Source of the DNA: Pleurocapsa minor HA4230-MV1
Lineage (GTDB): Bacteria > Cyanobacteriota > Cyanobacteriia > Cyanobacteriales > Xenococcaceae
Length of the DNA stretch: 64,000 nt
NCBI GenBank assembly: GCA_019359095.1
Contig: JAHHHZ010000033.1
Location: 35,456 to 99,455, forward strand
Reading direction: 5' to 3'
Shown: one piece after another, positions 49,502 through 59,014 of the stretch
Numbering within the stretch: the first letter of the stretch is position 1
Layout of the letters: each line of letters starts with the position of its first letter
Translations under genes and position numbers: made by a program
The notes under the pieces: generated by a model
What the model was told of the DNA's origin: nothing
Seen by the model: the letters and a program-made list of their open reading frames with translations, nothing else
The model's database searches: none

Positions 49502-50827
49502 ATGCAATTGCTGCAACAAGTAAGGATTATTGACCCCGTTCAACAGGTGGATCGGTTAGCGGATGTGTTGATTATCGACGGTAAAATCAAGTTAATCGAC
49601 GACCAGATTACTAATTATCCTACTGAGACCTCAATTATCAAACCGAAAGGCTTAGTTTTAGGGACTGGACTGGTAGATCTCTATAGCCACAGTGGAGAGC
49701 CAGGCAACGAAACCAGAGAAACTTTGTTTCAGCTATCTCAAGCGGGAGCGATGGGAGGATTTACTCAGATCGGCATTCTGCCTGATACAATTCCTGTCAT
49801 TGATAATGCTGAAGTGATTACGGGAATCAAGCTCAAAGGCGATCCGCAGGCTAGGCGTGAGCCTAATCGCTTTAATCATCAAGGTAATCAACAACTTACT
49901 CTACCTCGACTCAATTTCTGGGGTGCAGCCTACAGCCAAACCGATCACAAGATGAATGCTCTTGCCGAATTACAGCCAGAAATCGTTGGTTTTACTAGCA
50001 GACACAATTTAAGCAATCTTCACGTCTTAAAACAGATTTTAGAATATCTTCAGCCCCAGCAGAAACCGATCGCGATCGCTCTCCATCAAAATGAGCTAAC
50101 AGGAAATGGTGTAGTTAGGGAAGGAAATGCCTCGATTCGCTACGGTATGTCAGGAAATCCTGGTTTTTCAGAAGCAGCAATCATCGCTGCTGTTTTGGAG
50201 ATAGCGGCAGAAATTCCCACGCCGATCCATATTATGCGTGTCTCTACTCAACGAGGAGTAGAATTAATTGCCGATGCCAAAGCCAGAGGAGCAACTGTAA
50301 CCGCAAGTACTAGCTGGATGCATCTTTTGTGGGATAGCAATGCTCTTGGTAGCTACAGCCCCAATTTACGCCTTGAACCACCTCTGGGTAATGAGTCAGA
50401 TCGAATTGCTTTAATTGATGGAGTTCGTCAAGGAATTATTGATGCGATCGCCATTGACCATCACGCTTATACCTATGAAGAAAAAACCGTCGCTTTTGCT
50501 CTAGCACCTCCAGGAGTTATCGGCTTAGAGTTAGCTTTAGCCTTATTGTGGCAACGATTTGTTCAGAGTGGAGCATGGTCGGCAATAGAACTCTGGCAAG
50601 CCTTGAGTAGTCGCCCCCGTCAGTGTTTACAGCAACACCCCATAGCGATCGCCCCAGAACAAGCGATCGATCTAGTTTTATTCGATCCAGAGAAAAAATG
50701 GATTGCTAATCAAGATAATCTCAAGTCTCCTGCTGCCAATACACCTTGGTATAACCAAGAAATTACGGGCAAAGTAATTAAAACAATGAGTCCTAAAGGA
50801 TTAGCTTCGCGTCACAATGAGCAATGA
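49502..50827 (+). CDS. Dihydroorotase-like protein with altered metal ligands
   Basis: A 441-residue amidohydrolase of the class I dihydroorotase family (pyrimidine synthesis). The fold motifs are clear: LGTGLVDLYSHSGEPGNETRETL, RYGMSGNPGFSEAAIIAAVLEIA and AIDHHAYTYEEKTVAFALAPPGVIGLELALALLW. However, the first His of the usual HxH is Tyr61 (YSH63) and the His of the HxS/T site is Arg246 (IHIMRVST), so zinc binding is likely lost. It may be an inactive partner of aspartate transcarbamoylase (PyrC'/PyrX type). The last residues (MSPKGLASRHNEQ) are encoded by a copy of a dispersed repeat at 50792-50814. Confidence 0.85.
   Translation: MQLLQQVRIIDPVQQVDRLADVLIIDGKIKLIDDQITNYPTETSIIKPKGLVLGTGLVDLYSHSGEPGNETRETLFQLSQAGAMGGFTQIGILPDTIPVIDNAEVITGIKLKGDPQARREPNRFNHQGNQQLTLPRLNFWGAAYSQTDHKMNALAELQPEIVGFTSRHNLSNLHVLKQILEYLQPQQKPIAIALHQNELTGNGVVREGNASIRYGMSGNPGFSEAAIIAAVLEIAAEIPTPIHIMRVSTQRGVELIADAKARGATVTASTSWMHLLWDSNALGSYSPNLRLEPPLGNESDRIALIDGVRQGIIDAIAIDHHAYTYEEKTVAFALAPPGVIGLELALALLWQRFVQSGAWSAIELWQALSSRPRQCLQQHPIAIAPEQAIDLVLFDPEKKWIANQDNLKSPAANTPWYNQEITGKVIKTMSPKGLASRHNEQ
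50792..50814. repeat. CCTAAAGGATTAGCT repeat forming a gene's 3' end
   Basis: This copy, continuing TCGCGTCA, encodes part of the last residues of the dihydroorotase-like protein. It matches the copies at 1.84, 16.04 and 33.07 kb. Confidence 0.6.
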
Positions 50828-50996
50828 CCAATGAGCAGTGGTAGGGTGGGCAATAACGCCAATTGTGCTGCAAAATTTTTAAGCTTTTTGATGCCCACCA
50901 CATAAAACATCAGTAATCAGTAATCAAAAAATGTTACTTCCAATTAGATTTTGGGCATCATAGGAAGGTAATTTCCGCTACTGTAGCCCAATTCGG

Positions 50997-53180
50997 ATGT
51001 CTGAAGAAATAGTAGGAATTCTGCAACAGCAAAATTCTCTTTTAAATCGAATAGAAGAAGTTCTAGCCGAGAATCAAAGACTCAGAACAGAATTTCAGCA
51101 GTTAATCGAGCGAGAAGAAAGATTTCGGCAAATTGCGGAAAATGTACGCGAAGTTTTTTTTGTGATTTCGGCTAAAACCGACGAAATTCTCTACATTAGT
51201 CCAACTTACGAAAAGGTTTGGGGGCGTAGCTGTCAGAGTTTGTACGAAGATCCTCAGTCCTGGCTATTTGCCATTCATCCTGATGATTCATTTAAAGCGA
51301 TCGCGACAATCGAAACTCAGTTTAGGACAGGTGATGATTTTGAAGAAGAATATCGCATTGTTCGTCCCGATCTGTCTATTTGCTGGGTAAGGGTTAGAGC
51401 CTTTCCTGTCAGAGACGTGATGGGCAAGGTCAATCGCTTTGTGGGTATAGCCGAAGATATTACTAATCGTCGAGACGCTGAAGAAGCTTTGAGAAAGAGT
51501 GAAGAACAGTTTCGGCTTACCTTTGAAATGGCGCCCATCGGCATGGCAATCAGTACTCTGAAGGGCAAGTTTACCCGAGTCAATCAAGCTCTATGTGATG
51601 CACTCTCTTATTCAAAAGCAGAATTATTAGAATTATCTTTTGCTGAAATAAGTCATCCCGACGACTGGGAAATGCACTATAACTTGGAGCAAAAATTAAC
51701 CAACAGCAAAGAAACTAGTTTTCAAATTGAGAAACGTTTTATCGCTAAAAATGGTTGGGTAGTGGATACTTTGCTCAAAGTAGTAATGGTCTGCGATGCC
51801 CAAGGAAAACCACTGCATTTTAACAATCAGATTGTCGATATTACCAAACGAAAATCAATGGAAGAGCGCCTACGTCACGATGCTCTACATGATGCTTTGA
51901 CAGGACTACCCAATCGAGCTTTATTTATGGATCGTTTGGCTCAACAGCTAACCAAAAGCCAGAGTCAGAGTAAATATTTATTTGCGGTCTTATTTCTCGA
52001 TCTAGACCGATTCAAAGTAGTTAATGACAGCGTGGGTCATTTAATCGGCGATAAGCTACTAATTGAGATCGCCCGTCGCTTGAAACAGTCAATCGCCCCA
52101 ACGGATACAGTCGCACGCTTGGGGGGAGATGAATTTACAATTCTGTTGGAGAATATTTCTTGTCAAACTGAGGCTACCTTGGTCGCCGAAAGTATTTATG
52201 AAACCTTGACATCTCCCTTTCATATTGAAGGATACGAATTATTTTCTACCGCCAGTATTGGTATTGCCCTATCATCCCAAGGATATGAAAAGCCTGAAGA
52301 TATTTTGCGGGATGCTGATTTGACGATGTACAGCGCCAAAGAACAAGGTAAAGCAAGGTATAAAGTATTTGAACATTCATTGCGCGATCGCGCTGTCCAA
52401 AGACTAGAATTAGAAACGGATCTGCGTAGAGCTTTAGAACGAGGAGAATTTGAGGTTTACTACCAGCCAATTACTTCCCTAACTCTTGGCATATTATCTG
52501 GTTTTGAAGCCTTAGCTCGTTGGAATCACCCCACAAAAGGCGCAATTGGGCCAGGTGATTTTATTCCCGTATGCGAAGAAACTGGTTTAATCGTTCCTTT
52601 GGGCAACTGGTTACTGAAAGAGGCTTGTAGAACTGCTCGTAACTGGCAACTAAAATATCCTGAACATCCAGCGATTAAAATGAGCGTTAATCTTTCGGGA
52701 CAACAATTTCGCGAGGAACAACTGGTAGATGAAATTGGCAATATCCTGGTCGAGACTGGTCTGTCAGGAAAATTTCTCAAGCTAGAAATTACCGAAAGTA
52801 TTTTAATTGATAATTTAGAAACAGTTACCGAAATTATTCTCAAGTTAAGAAAACAAGAAATTCAGTTTAGTATTGATGATTTTGGCACAGGATATTCATC
52901 TTTAAGCTATTTACATCGTTTCCCCGTTGATACGATTAAGATAGATCGTTCCTTTGTCAGTCAAATGCAGGCAAACGGCGATAATTCAGCTATTGTTAAG
53001 GCGATCGTCACTCTGGCTCATATGCTGGATATGGATGTCATTGCCGAGGGAATTGAAACAACCTCTCAGCTAGCTCAATTAAAGTTGCTTCAATGTGAAT
53101 ATGGGCAGGGTTTCTTTTTCTCTAAGCCTTTAAGTAAAAAGAATGCTGAGGCTTTGATCGCCAATTCAACCCAATGGTAA
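50997..53180 (+). CDS. PAS-PAS-GGDEF-EAL cyclic-di-GMP signalling protein
   Basis: A 727-residue soluble protein: an N-terminal coiled coil (about 1-40), PAS/PAC domains (about 40-165 and 170-295), a GGDEF diguanylate cyclase domain with intact Gly376-Gly-Asp-Glu-Phe380 and an EAL phosphodiesterase domain with intact Glu504-Ala-Leu506, plus the later DDFGTGYSS and IDRSFV motifs. The RxxD inhibitory site five residues before GGDEF looks degenerate (APTD). Both activities are possible; the PAS domains probably sense the signal. No membrane segment is present. Confidence 0.93.
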   Translation: MSEEIVGILQQQNSLLNRIEEVLAENQRLRTEFQQLIEREERFRQIAENVREVFFVISAKTDEILYISPTYEKVWGRSCQSLYEDPQSWLFAIHPDDSFKAIATIETQFRTGDDFEEEYRIVRPDLSICWVRVRAFPVRDVMGKVNRFVGIAEDITNRRDAEEALRKSEEQFRLTFEMAPIGMAISTLKGKFTRVNQALCDALSYSKAELLELSFAEISHPDDWEMHYNLEQKLTNSKETSFQIEKRFIAKNGWVVDTLLKVVMVCDAQGKPLHFNNQIVDITKRKSMEERLRHDALHDALTGLPNRALFMDRLAQQLTKSQSQSKYLFAVLFLDLDRFKVVNDSVGHLIGDKLLIEIARRLKQSIAPTDTVARLGGDEFTILLENISCQTEATLVAESIYETLTSPFHIEGYELFSTASIGIALSSQGYEKPEDILRDADLTMYSAKEQGKARYKVFEHSLRDRAVQRLELETDLRRALERGEFEVYYQPITSLTLGILSGFEALARWNHPTKGAIGPGDFIPVCEETGLIVPLGNWLLKEACRTARNWQLKYPEHPAIKMSVNLSGQQFREEQLVDEIGNILVETGLSGKFLKLEITESILIDNLETVTEIILKLRKQEIQFSIDDFGTGYSSLSYLHRFPVDTIKIDRSFVSQMQANGDNSAIVKAIVTLAHMLDMDVIAEGIETTSQLAQLKLLQCEYGQGFFFSKPLSKKNAEALIANSTQW

Positions 53181-53187
53181 TTACTGA

Positions 53188-53364
53188 TTACTGACTAAGG
53201 AGTATGAGCAGTATTGGTATCACTATGAGATTTTGAGGGAGAGCGATCGCTCTAGTAATAAGTCTCGTTATATTCCCAAGCGGTTGTTAGCAAAAATGGA
53301 GAAACTGGAGGCTGAGAAAGCAGCAGTCAGAGAGATTCTTAAAATATTTAGGCTAGTTGAATAG
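53188..53364 (+). pseudogene. Remnant of a small repeat-associated ORF
   Basis: This frame has no start codon but reads EYEQYWYHYEILRESDRSS and then RYIPKRLLAKMEKLEAEKAAVREILKIF before a stop at 53364. The pattern YWYYxYE...KSxYIPKxLLxxVExLEAEKAPVxEIL is that of small cyanobacterial proteins of unknown role, of which only the end remains. A HIP1-type octamer lies inside it. It is just upstream of the NACHT gene. Confidence 0.45.
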
Positions 53365-53417
53365 ATTGATAGGAGCAATTGCTAAATTAAGAGTAAAAGA
53401 AGCAATTTAATCGATCC

Positions 53418-55574
53418 ATGACAGGAATTGACCCTGCGATTCTAGAAGCTGCTATCAAAGGTTTGGCTACAGCTATTGGTAAAGTTGTTGGTGAAACTGG
53501 CATTAATCTTATAGGTGCCACAAAGAGTCAATTACTAGATGGTGCGGGTAATCTGACTCAAGCTGCTCAAGATTTACTGTTTCGTATTTCTAAAAAGTAC
53601 ATAGCCAACTATACAGAGCGACATGGAACTCTGAAAGTTTTGGGGATGGGTAAACCAGTCAGTTTGGATTCTGTCTATACCAATGTTAATTTTCAGGCAG
53701 ATATTATTTCTTGTTATCAATCTCTAGATGCTCAAGAGCAAGTATTTCGTACCAGAGAAAAGGAAGATCGACAGAAACAACCAGGACTTGAAGTTGCCAA
53801 TGAAGAACAGTATTTAATAGTTTTAGGCAATCCAGGAACGGGTAAAACGACTTTTCTACAGGAGGTAGGACTAGAAGCTTTAAAAGGCAAAGGAAACGGA
53901 GAGTATCACCATCCCTGCATTCCTGTTTTATTAGAACTAAGAAATTTTCGCTCAGAAGAAATTAATATAGTTCAAGCGATCGCTTTGGAATTTCAAAACT
54001 GCGGTTTACCCGAATATCAAGAATGTACAGAAGAGTTGTTAAAAAAGGGTAGATTGCTAATTCTCTTGGATGGTTTGGACGAAGTACCAAGCGATCGCCT
54101 AAGTGAAATTACAACTCAAATTAGGAATTTAATAGACTGTTATTCAAATAATCGCTTTATTGTTTCTTGTCGCATTGCTGCCTATCGTAACTTTGATAAT
54201 TTTCGACGTTTTACTGATGTAGCGATCGCTGATTTTGATGACGAGCAAATTGAAACTTTTATTGGCAAGTGGTTTGAGTCTCACTCTCAACCAGAGTGGG
54301 GGCAGCAATGTTGGGAGAAATTAAACAGTGGTGAACATAACGCCACCAAAGAACTAACGAGAACTCCGCTGTTGCTGACCTTAATTTGCATCTTATTTAA
54401 GAAGCGTGGTGAGTTCCCCAATAAAAGAGCTACTGTCTATAACGAAGCTTTGTGGACATTGTTATCTGAGTGGGATGCTTCTAAAGAAATTGTCCGTTCC
54501 GCACCTTACGAAGGAATGGATACCAAATGCAAAGAGATTATGCTGGCAGAAATTGCCTATGATAATTTTGTCGCCGATAACTTGTTTTTTCAACAAGTAG
54601 AAATCACCCAGGCAATTGAGCAAATTTTACGGGAGATGTTACCCGATGAAAGATTTATTGATGGACGAGCCGTTTTGAGAGCCATTGAAGAACAACATGG
54701 AGTTTTAGTTAGCAGAGCAAATGATACTTATTCCTTTTCTCATCTAACTCTTCAAGAATTTCTCACCGCCCAGCATATTGTTGATAACGGTATTGACATT
54801 AAAGATTTAGTTACTAATCATCTTTGCGATCGCCGTTGGCAAGAAGTATTTTTGATTCTGGCTGGTTTAAGAAGAGCTGACGAGCTGTTATTAACAATGG
54901 AGCAAGTAATTAATTCTTTAGTTGATGTTCCTAAGTTGCAACGTCTACTTATTTGGGTAGAGCGAATAACAGATAAAACTAAAGGAGATATTCAACCCGT
55001 AGGCAAAAGATCTTGTGCTATTGGTTACGCCAAAATTATCGCTTACGCTCACGCTATTACTGTCGCTAATCTTAGTCGTTACAATTTCGCTGTCGATAAC
55101 CCTGACATTATCGGTCACGGTTTTGGTTCTACCATTCTCATTGGCTACGCTTACACCATTAATAACGCTCATCTCGCTGTATCTCTTGTCCACGAAATCG
55201 CTATCGTTTTCCCTAACGCTATCGATTACTTTACTGGCTACATTCAATGGTCAGAAAAATATCAAATTTATCAGGATGTAAGTTATTCTGAGCTAATTGC
55301 TACTCTTAAACAATTCAAACAGCTGGTGCCTAAGTATAGTGAACCAAGAGAAGTTCGTCAAAGTCTTGGTAAACAAATGATTGATGTTTGCTTACAAGCT
55401 TTTCATCTTGCTCCAGAAATAATTAATTTATCAAAAGAAGAATTTGATAGGTTAGACAGTTATCTTGATGCCAATCTGCTGATGGTGGAATGTAAAAACT
55501 CGGCAGTGCGAGTATCGCCAGAAACTTGGGAGGGAATTGAATCGAGGATGTTATTACCTGCTAGGAATATTTGA
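53418..55574 (+). CDS. bNACHT NTPase with C-terminal NCH2-like domain
   Basis: A 718-residue NLR-related protein. The N-terminal ~110 residues form a helical domain of unclear type. The NACHT NTPase has Walker A GNPGTGKT (137-144) and Walker B ILLDGLDE (215-222), then RTPLLLTLICILFKKRGEFPNKRA and SFSHLTLQEFLTAQHI. Residues about 528-615 are a repetitive Ala/Asn/Ile/Tyr-rich stretch. The last ~100 residues match my memory of the NCH2 (NACHT C-terminal helical) domain. Bacterial NACHT proteins include antiphage systems; no cargo enzyme domain is visible here. The antitoxin-like gene follows on the same strand. Confidence 0.85.
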   Translation: MTGIDPAILEAAIKGLATAIGKVVGETGINLIGATKSQLLDGAGNLTQAAQDLLFRISKKYIANYTERHGTLKVLGMGKPVSLDSVYTNVNFQADIISCYQSLDAQEQVFRTREKEDRQKQPGLEVANEEQYLIVLGNPGTGKTTFLQEVGLEALKGKGNGEYHHPCIPVLLELRNFRSEEINIVQAIALEFQNCGLPEYQECTEELLKKGRLLILLDGLDEVPSDRLSEITTQIRNLIDCYSNNRFIVSCRIAAYRNFDNFRRFTDVAIADFDDEQIETFIGKWFESHSQPEWGQQCWEKLNSGEHNATKELTRTPLLLTLICILFKKRGEFPNKRATVYNEALWTLLSEWDASKEIVRSAPYEGMDTKCKEIMLAEIAYDNFVADNLFFQQVEITQAIEQILREMLPDERFIDGRAVLRAIEEQHGVLVSRANDTYSFSHLTLQEFLTAQHIVDNGIDIKDLVTNHLCDRRWQEVFLILAGLRRADELLLTMEQVINSLVDVPKLQRLLIWVERITDKTKGDIQPVGKRSCAIGYAKIIAYAHAITVANLSRYNFAVDNPDIIGHGFGSTILIGYAYTINNAHLAVSLVHEIAIVFPNAIDYFTGYIQWSEKYQIYQDVSYSELIATLKQFKQLVPKYSEPREVRQSLGKQMIDVCLQAFHLAPEIINLSKEEFDRLDSYLDANLLMVECKNSAVRVSPETWEGIESRMLLPARNI

Positions 55575-55696
55575 TAGTTTCTGCACTTCAATCAACCCCA
55601 GCAGATTCTAGATGTGCGATCGCCTTCTATAATATTGATGCTTTACTTATCGAGGCGATGCAATTAGATTAATTAGTGCGCGTCAGGCAACTAGAT

Positions 55697-55879
55697 ATGA
55701 AAGAAACTTCTATTACTCGGATAACTATTGACAAAGCGAAAAAATTAGAAGATTTGACGGATTTAGAAAGGCTTAATACGATGAGTGAGTCTGAAATTGA
55801 AGCCAATGCCCTTTCTGACTCAGATAATCAACCTTTATCTTCTGATAGCCTTAAAAAAGTTCGTCGAAAAAGAGAATGA
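55697..55879 (+). CDS. Antitoxin-like small protein (paralogue of the 42.5-kb gene)
   Basis: From ATG 55697 it is 60 residues (a GTG start at 55676 would add seven): KETSITRITIDKAKKLEDL, TDLERLNTMSESEIEANALSDSD and a basic end SLKKVRRKRE. It differs from the copy at 42436-42618 at only about 11 positions, and about 25 bp of DNA before the ATG are also alike (GTGC...CAGnCAACnAGATATGAAAG). It follows the NACHT gene by 122 bp. A BrnA-type antitoxin or small regulator is likely; no toxin gene is next to either copy. Confidence 0.55.
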   Translation: MKETSITRITIDKAKKLEDLTDLERLNTMSESEIEANALSDSDNQPLSSDSLKKVRRKRE

Positions 55880-55976
55880 ATAGATTTTTCAATCAGCGAT
55901 TTTGCCCGTGGAAACTAGAGCGATCGCCTTTAAAAACTTTTCCAGATTTTCGCCAATTTAACAATCTACTTAGCCT

Positions 55977-56498
55977 TTAAGCAATTACTAGACTTCTAGC
56001 CTGATTCAATACTTGGGGTTTAGCTGCTTGATTTTCGATGCGCGAATTTATGGACATAGTTAATTCCGCAAGCTCTAATAATTCTTGATTAATTTCATGT
56101 CCATTAACAATAAACCAATCCAAAACTGTTGCCAGATGCCAAATTGTTTGCGAACCTTTGTAGACAGGATTAGGAAAGGTAGGTTTGCTGACAAATTTCT
56201 GTATATTCTGTCTCGTACATTCAAAGATATTAGCTAACTCTTTAATGCCAACCAAATCGGGAGATACATGAATTACCTCTGCTGTAGCGAATACTGATTT
56301 CACATTAGCGATCGCACTTTCTATGGCATCAAATGCCGAATCTGATTCACGGATAAAATCCAGAGCTAGATAACCAGGTTTACCAATTCCAGGCAAAGCA
56401 TCATCACAACCAGCTTCATAAAGTAGATCGAGATAGACTTCAGGATTTTTATCGCCGTGATTTAATCTAAACATCAAAGTAAAATCATATTCTTTCAT
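55977..56498 (-). CDS. HTH antitoxin of a HicA-like TA pair
   Basis: A 173-residue protein with an N-terminal alpha/beta domain (KEYDFTLMFRLNHGDKNPEVYLDLLYEAGCDDALPGIGKPGYLALDFIRESDSAFDAI), a helix-turn-helix (VGIKELANIFECTRQNIQKFV) and a WHLATVLDWF segment, then a helical tail. It overlaps the toxin gene by 4 bp (56495-56498), so the two are translationally coupled, toxin first. The HTH probably binds the palindromes upstream of the operon. Confidence 0.75.
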   Translation of the reverse strand: MKEYDFTLMFRLNHGDKNPEVYLDLLYEAGCDDALPGIGKPGYLALDFIRESDSAFDAIESAIANVKSVFATAEVIHVSPDLVGIKELANIFECTRQNIQKFVSKPTFPNPVYKGSQTIWHLATVLDWFIVNGHEINQELLELAELTMSINSRIENQAAKPQVLNQARSLVIA

Positions 56499-56776
56499 GT
56501 CAATCGTTTCCTAAGTTTTCTTGATTCCCTTGATTTAAGATGAATGCAGTTATCTACGACTCGTCTAATCTGCTTGGCATGATTTGAGGGTTTTCTAGGA
56601 GTACTCCAAATGCTAGTGATACAAAATTCACCACATCGACAATTGTCATCCCGATTCGGACAATAAATTTGCCCCCACGAATGAGAACTAGAACCTGCTT
56701 TTTTAAGCGTCCATCCATTTTCAACAGCATGAGCTATTGCAGCACGAATTTCTTTATTAGGATGTTTTTTAGCCAT
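56495..56776 (-). CDS. HicA-like toxin with a cysteine cluster
   Basis: A 93-residue basic protein: HPNKEIRAAIAHAVENGWTLKKAGSSSHSWGQIYCP resembles the HicA mRNA-interferase fold with its catalytic His in the G-S-H region. The segment CPNRDDNCRCGEFC (four Cys) could bind zinc and is not in classical HicA. The end NHAKQIRRVVDNC is typical of the larger cyanobacterial/actinobacterial relatives. It is the first gene of the operon. Confidence 0.7.
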   Translation of the reverse strand: MAKKHPNKEIRAAIAHAVENGWTLKKAGSSSHSWGQIYCPNRDDNCRCGEFCITSIWSTPRKPSNHAKQIRRVVDNCIHLKSRESRKLRKRLT

Positions 56777-56792
56777 TCTTATTTTAGTAATT

Positions 56793-56818
56793 ACTTGACT
56801 TAGTTGTCAAGTGACAAC
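56793..56818. promoter_or_regulatory. Overlapping palindromes, candidate TA operator
   Basis: GTTGTCA-ag-TGACAAC (56803-56818) and ACTTGAC-ttagtt-GTCAAGT (56793-56812) are perfect inverted repeats with 7-bp arms that overlap. They lie 17-42 bp upstream of the toxin ATG (56776, minus strand), where a TA autorepressor would bind. Confidence 0.55.
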
Positions 56819-56856
56819 CAAAGATTCGTAATACCAATATAATATAAAGTCGTCCA

Positions 56857-56977
56857 AGTCATTCCAAATAGAGAACGTACGCACGTACTAAATAATAATT
56901 TTTCTAGAGGATGTATTTTGAATAATACTTTTGACTTGAAAATCAGCCAGCTCGTACGAAAATTAATTGGAATGACT
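56857..56977. repeat. 121-bp intergenic element with 11-bp terminal inverted repeats
   Basis: AGTCATTCCAA (56857-56867) and TTGGAATGACT (56967-56977) are perfect inverted ends of an otherwise non-coding region. Inside is GTACG-ca-CGTAC. It lies between the toxin operon and the methyltransferase gene. Confidence 0.45.
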
Positions 56978-56986
56978 ACACTGCTT

Positions 56987-58975
56987 TTATTTGCTGCTTA
57001 ATTTATGTCCTTCAATGACGATCTCATTTTCTCTCAAGCAGCGTAACCAGCCATGAAGACGGCGAATGGCATCCCGATTTTTTAATAATCCTGAGTTTTG
57101 TTCTTTTTTGGTTAAGCGAACAAACTTTTTATAGCTAGGATAATCGGGCGCTACCAAAGCATCTTTTTGATGCAAGATTAAAGGATTAGTTTCGTCCGAA
57201 ATATCATGATAGGTGACAGAGAGATTATGCAGATCTACTTCCATAGTTGCCTGGAGAGCAGGATGTGCTTTAGTATCAAACTCTGGATAGACTAAATAAG
57301 TAATTTTGGGTTTATTGTAGTAAATTTTAACGATATTAGCGTTTTCCAAGCGATAAAAATTACGGCTAGCACAGCCTTCATATAGTCTCAACAAAGGAGG
57401 TAGTTTTTCTAAGGCACTAATGTGTACAGCAAGCGCTCCATCAAGTTGTTTGCCAATATTACTAGTCTGACAAAGATTAGCAATTTTTTGCAGATCTCCG
57501 ACATGAATTAATAGAATATCGGCAATGGTACAGGCTTGTTTATAGCTACCAAATAAGGCTTTGACATCGGCTTTAATTTCAGGAGCGAGTTTTCTAATTG
57601 TCGGACGACCACTGAATTTACCTAATGCTAAGTAGACTAAAAGATCTTGACGACGTTTTTCGGCGATCGCATCCCATTCGTGACGATCTGTTGCCTGGAG
57701 AATTAATTTAAAAGCGCGCTGGAAGCTGCGAAATTCGCCTTTGATAGCTTCTTCTGAGGCTAATTCACCCTTAACTGGCAAACGACCTCTTTTGGTATAA
57801 AAATCCATTAGAGGAGTCAATAAGTCTCGGTAGTCTTCAAAATTTCTGACTTTTCCTTGAATACGTGGAGTACTCAGACGAGAATATAAACGAGAAGCAC
57901 GGAAAAACTCGGCTTCAGCTTCCTGACGAAAGACTAAGTAAATTCCTAAACCAGCAGGAATTGATTCTACCTCTAGTACCTGGTCAATATATAGTTTTAG
58001 TTCTTCCTGTTCATAATACTTTTGGAAGGTGTTGCGGTTAGTCACTACACCATCGCCATATGCTACTAAACCACGACGGCGATCGTCTACTAATACCTGT
58101 GCCGAGATGATTAACACTCGTTGAGTCAATGACCACGCCTTAATCAAAGCCTGTCTTCTTTCGGCTATATCTTCAATGACGTTAATGATATAACCCAAGT
58201 TGACAATATCGGCAGGCTCAAGATTAGTATTTGGGCGATAAAAAGGATCCCAACCCGAGGCTAAATAGCCATAGCTTTTAATCTGTTTAATATCTTCACC
58301 ACAGCCACAGCCGTAATCAAAAAAGCTAGTTCCTTCTCTAAATAAATCAGCTTCTAGAGCAATTCTGACAGGACGAGATAACTCTGAACGTTTCAGGGCT
58401 GCTTTGTGTCTCTCGATTAAGATGGTTTGCTTTTGTGCCACAGGAGAATCGATAGGACAGGCAACATGATGCTCGACTAGAGAAACGCCTTGCTCTAAGA
58501 GTAATCGAGTCCACTCTTGCAAAGTCCCAATATGTCGAGAATTGTCTAACAAGCCCAAGGCTACCTCTCCTTTAGTTAATTCAGCAAAGGTTTGATACAG
58601 AGGATAATTTTTACCCACAAAAGTTTCTTTGCGATGCAAAATTGGTGGATTATGGGAGTTGTGATATTGTCTGACTGATACCTGTTCTGTAACTAAATCC
58701 ACCACAATACTCTGATGTAGTTGAGGGTGTGGATCGCGATCGAAGTCTGGATAGTATAAATAAGAAATTTTGGGTCGATCGGTCCCAAATTTGACAATTG
58801 TGGCGCGGTCAAGATTATTGACCAGATTTCTGGCTCGACTCTCATACTCTTTTAGCACAGGATCGAGGTTAGATAAAGCATTAGCATGGACATACAAAGC
58901 ATCGGGTAAATGTTTGCCGATAATGCTGTTTTTACAGTGAGAGACAATTGTGGAAAATTTTTCAAGAGTTACCAT
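56987..58975 (-). CDS. DNA phosphorothioation-associated putative methyltransferase
   Basis: A 662-residue protein that I recognise as the dnd-associated putative methyltransferase family. A central Rossmann methyltransferase has FFDYGCGCGEDIKQI and later ADIVNLGYIINVIED. It is flanked by two copies of one module: N-terminal IGKHLPDALYVHANALSNLDPVL...KISYLYYPDFDRDPHPQL and C-terminal IGKQLDGALAVHISALEKLPPLL...KITYLVYPEFDTKAHPAL (about residues 500-640). No dndA-E gene is in the window, so it is an orphan here. It is divergent from the nucleoside phosphorylase gene, starts 39 bp apart. Confidence 0.8.
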   Translation of the reverse strand: MVTLEKFSTIVSHCKNSIIGKHLPDALYVHANALSNLDPVLKEYESRARNLVNNLDRATIVKFGTDRPKISYLYYPDFDRDPHPQLHQSIVVDLVTEQVSVRQYHNSHNPPILHRKETFVGKNYPLYQTFAELTKGEVALGLLDNSRHIGTLQEWTRLLLEQGVSLVEHHVACPIDSPVAQKQTILIERHKAALKRSELSRPVRIALEADLFREGTSFFDYGCGCGEDIKQIKSYGYLASGWDPFYRPNTNLEPADIVNLGYIINVIEDIAERRQALIKAWSLTQRVLIISAQVLVDDRRRGLVAYGDGVVTNRNTFQKYYEQEELKLYIDQVLEVESIPAGLGIYLVFRQEAEAEFFRASRLYSRLSTPRIQGKVRNFEDYRDLLTPLMDFYTKRGRLPVKGELASEEAIKGEFRSFQRAFKLILQATDRHEWDAIAEKRRQDLLVYLALGKFSGRPTIRKLAPEIKADVKALFGSYKQACTIADILLIHVGDLQKIANLCQTSNIGKQLDGALAVHISALEKLPPLLRLYEGCASRNFYRLENANIVKIYYNKPKITYLVYPEFDTKAHPALQATMEVDLHNLSVTYHDISDETNPLILHQKDALVAPDYPSYKKFVRLTKKEQNSGLLKNRDAIRRLHGWLRCLRENEIVIEGHKLSSK

Positions 58976-59014
58976 CGTTCAGTATCAGTCAATTTGAATT
59001 ATAGCTAGTTAAAC

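Noticed and set aside
55015..55281. 88-aa plus-strand hydrophobic frame within the NACHT gene
   Set aside because: A shadow of the repetitive segment; the NACHT frame continues through it into a recognisable C-terminal domain.
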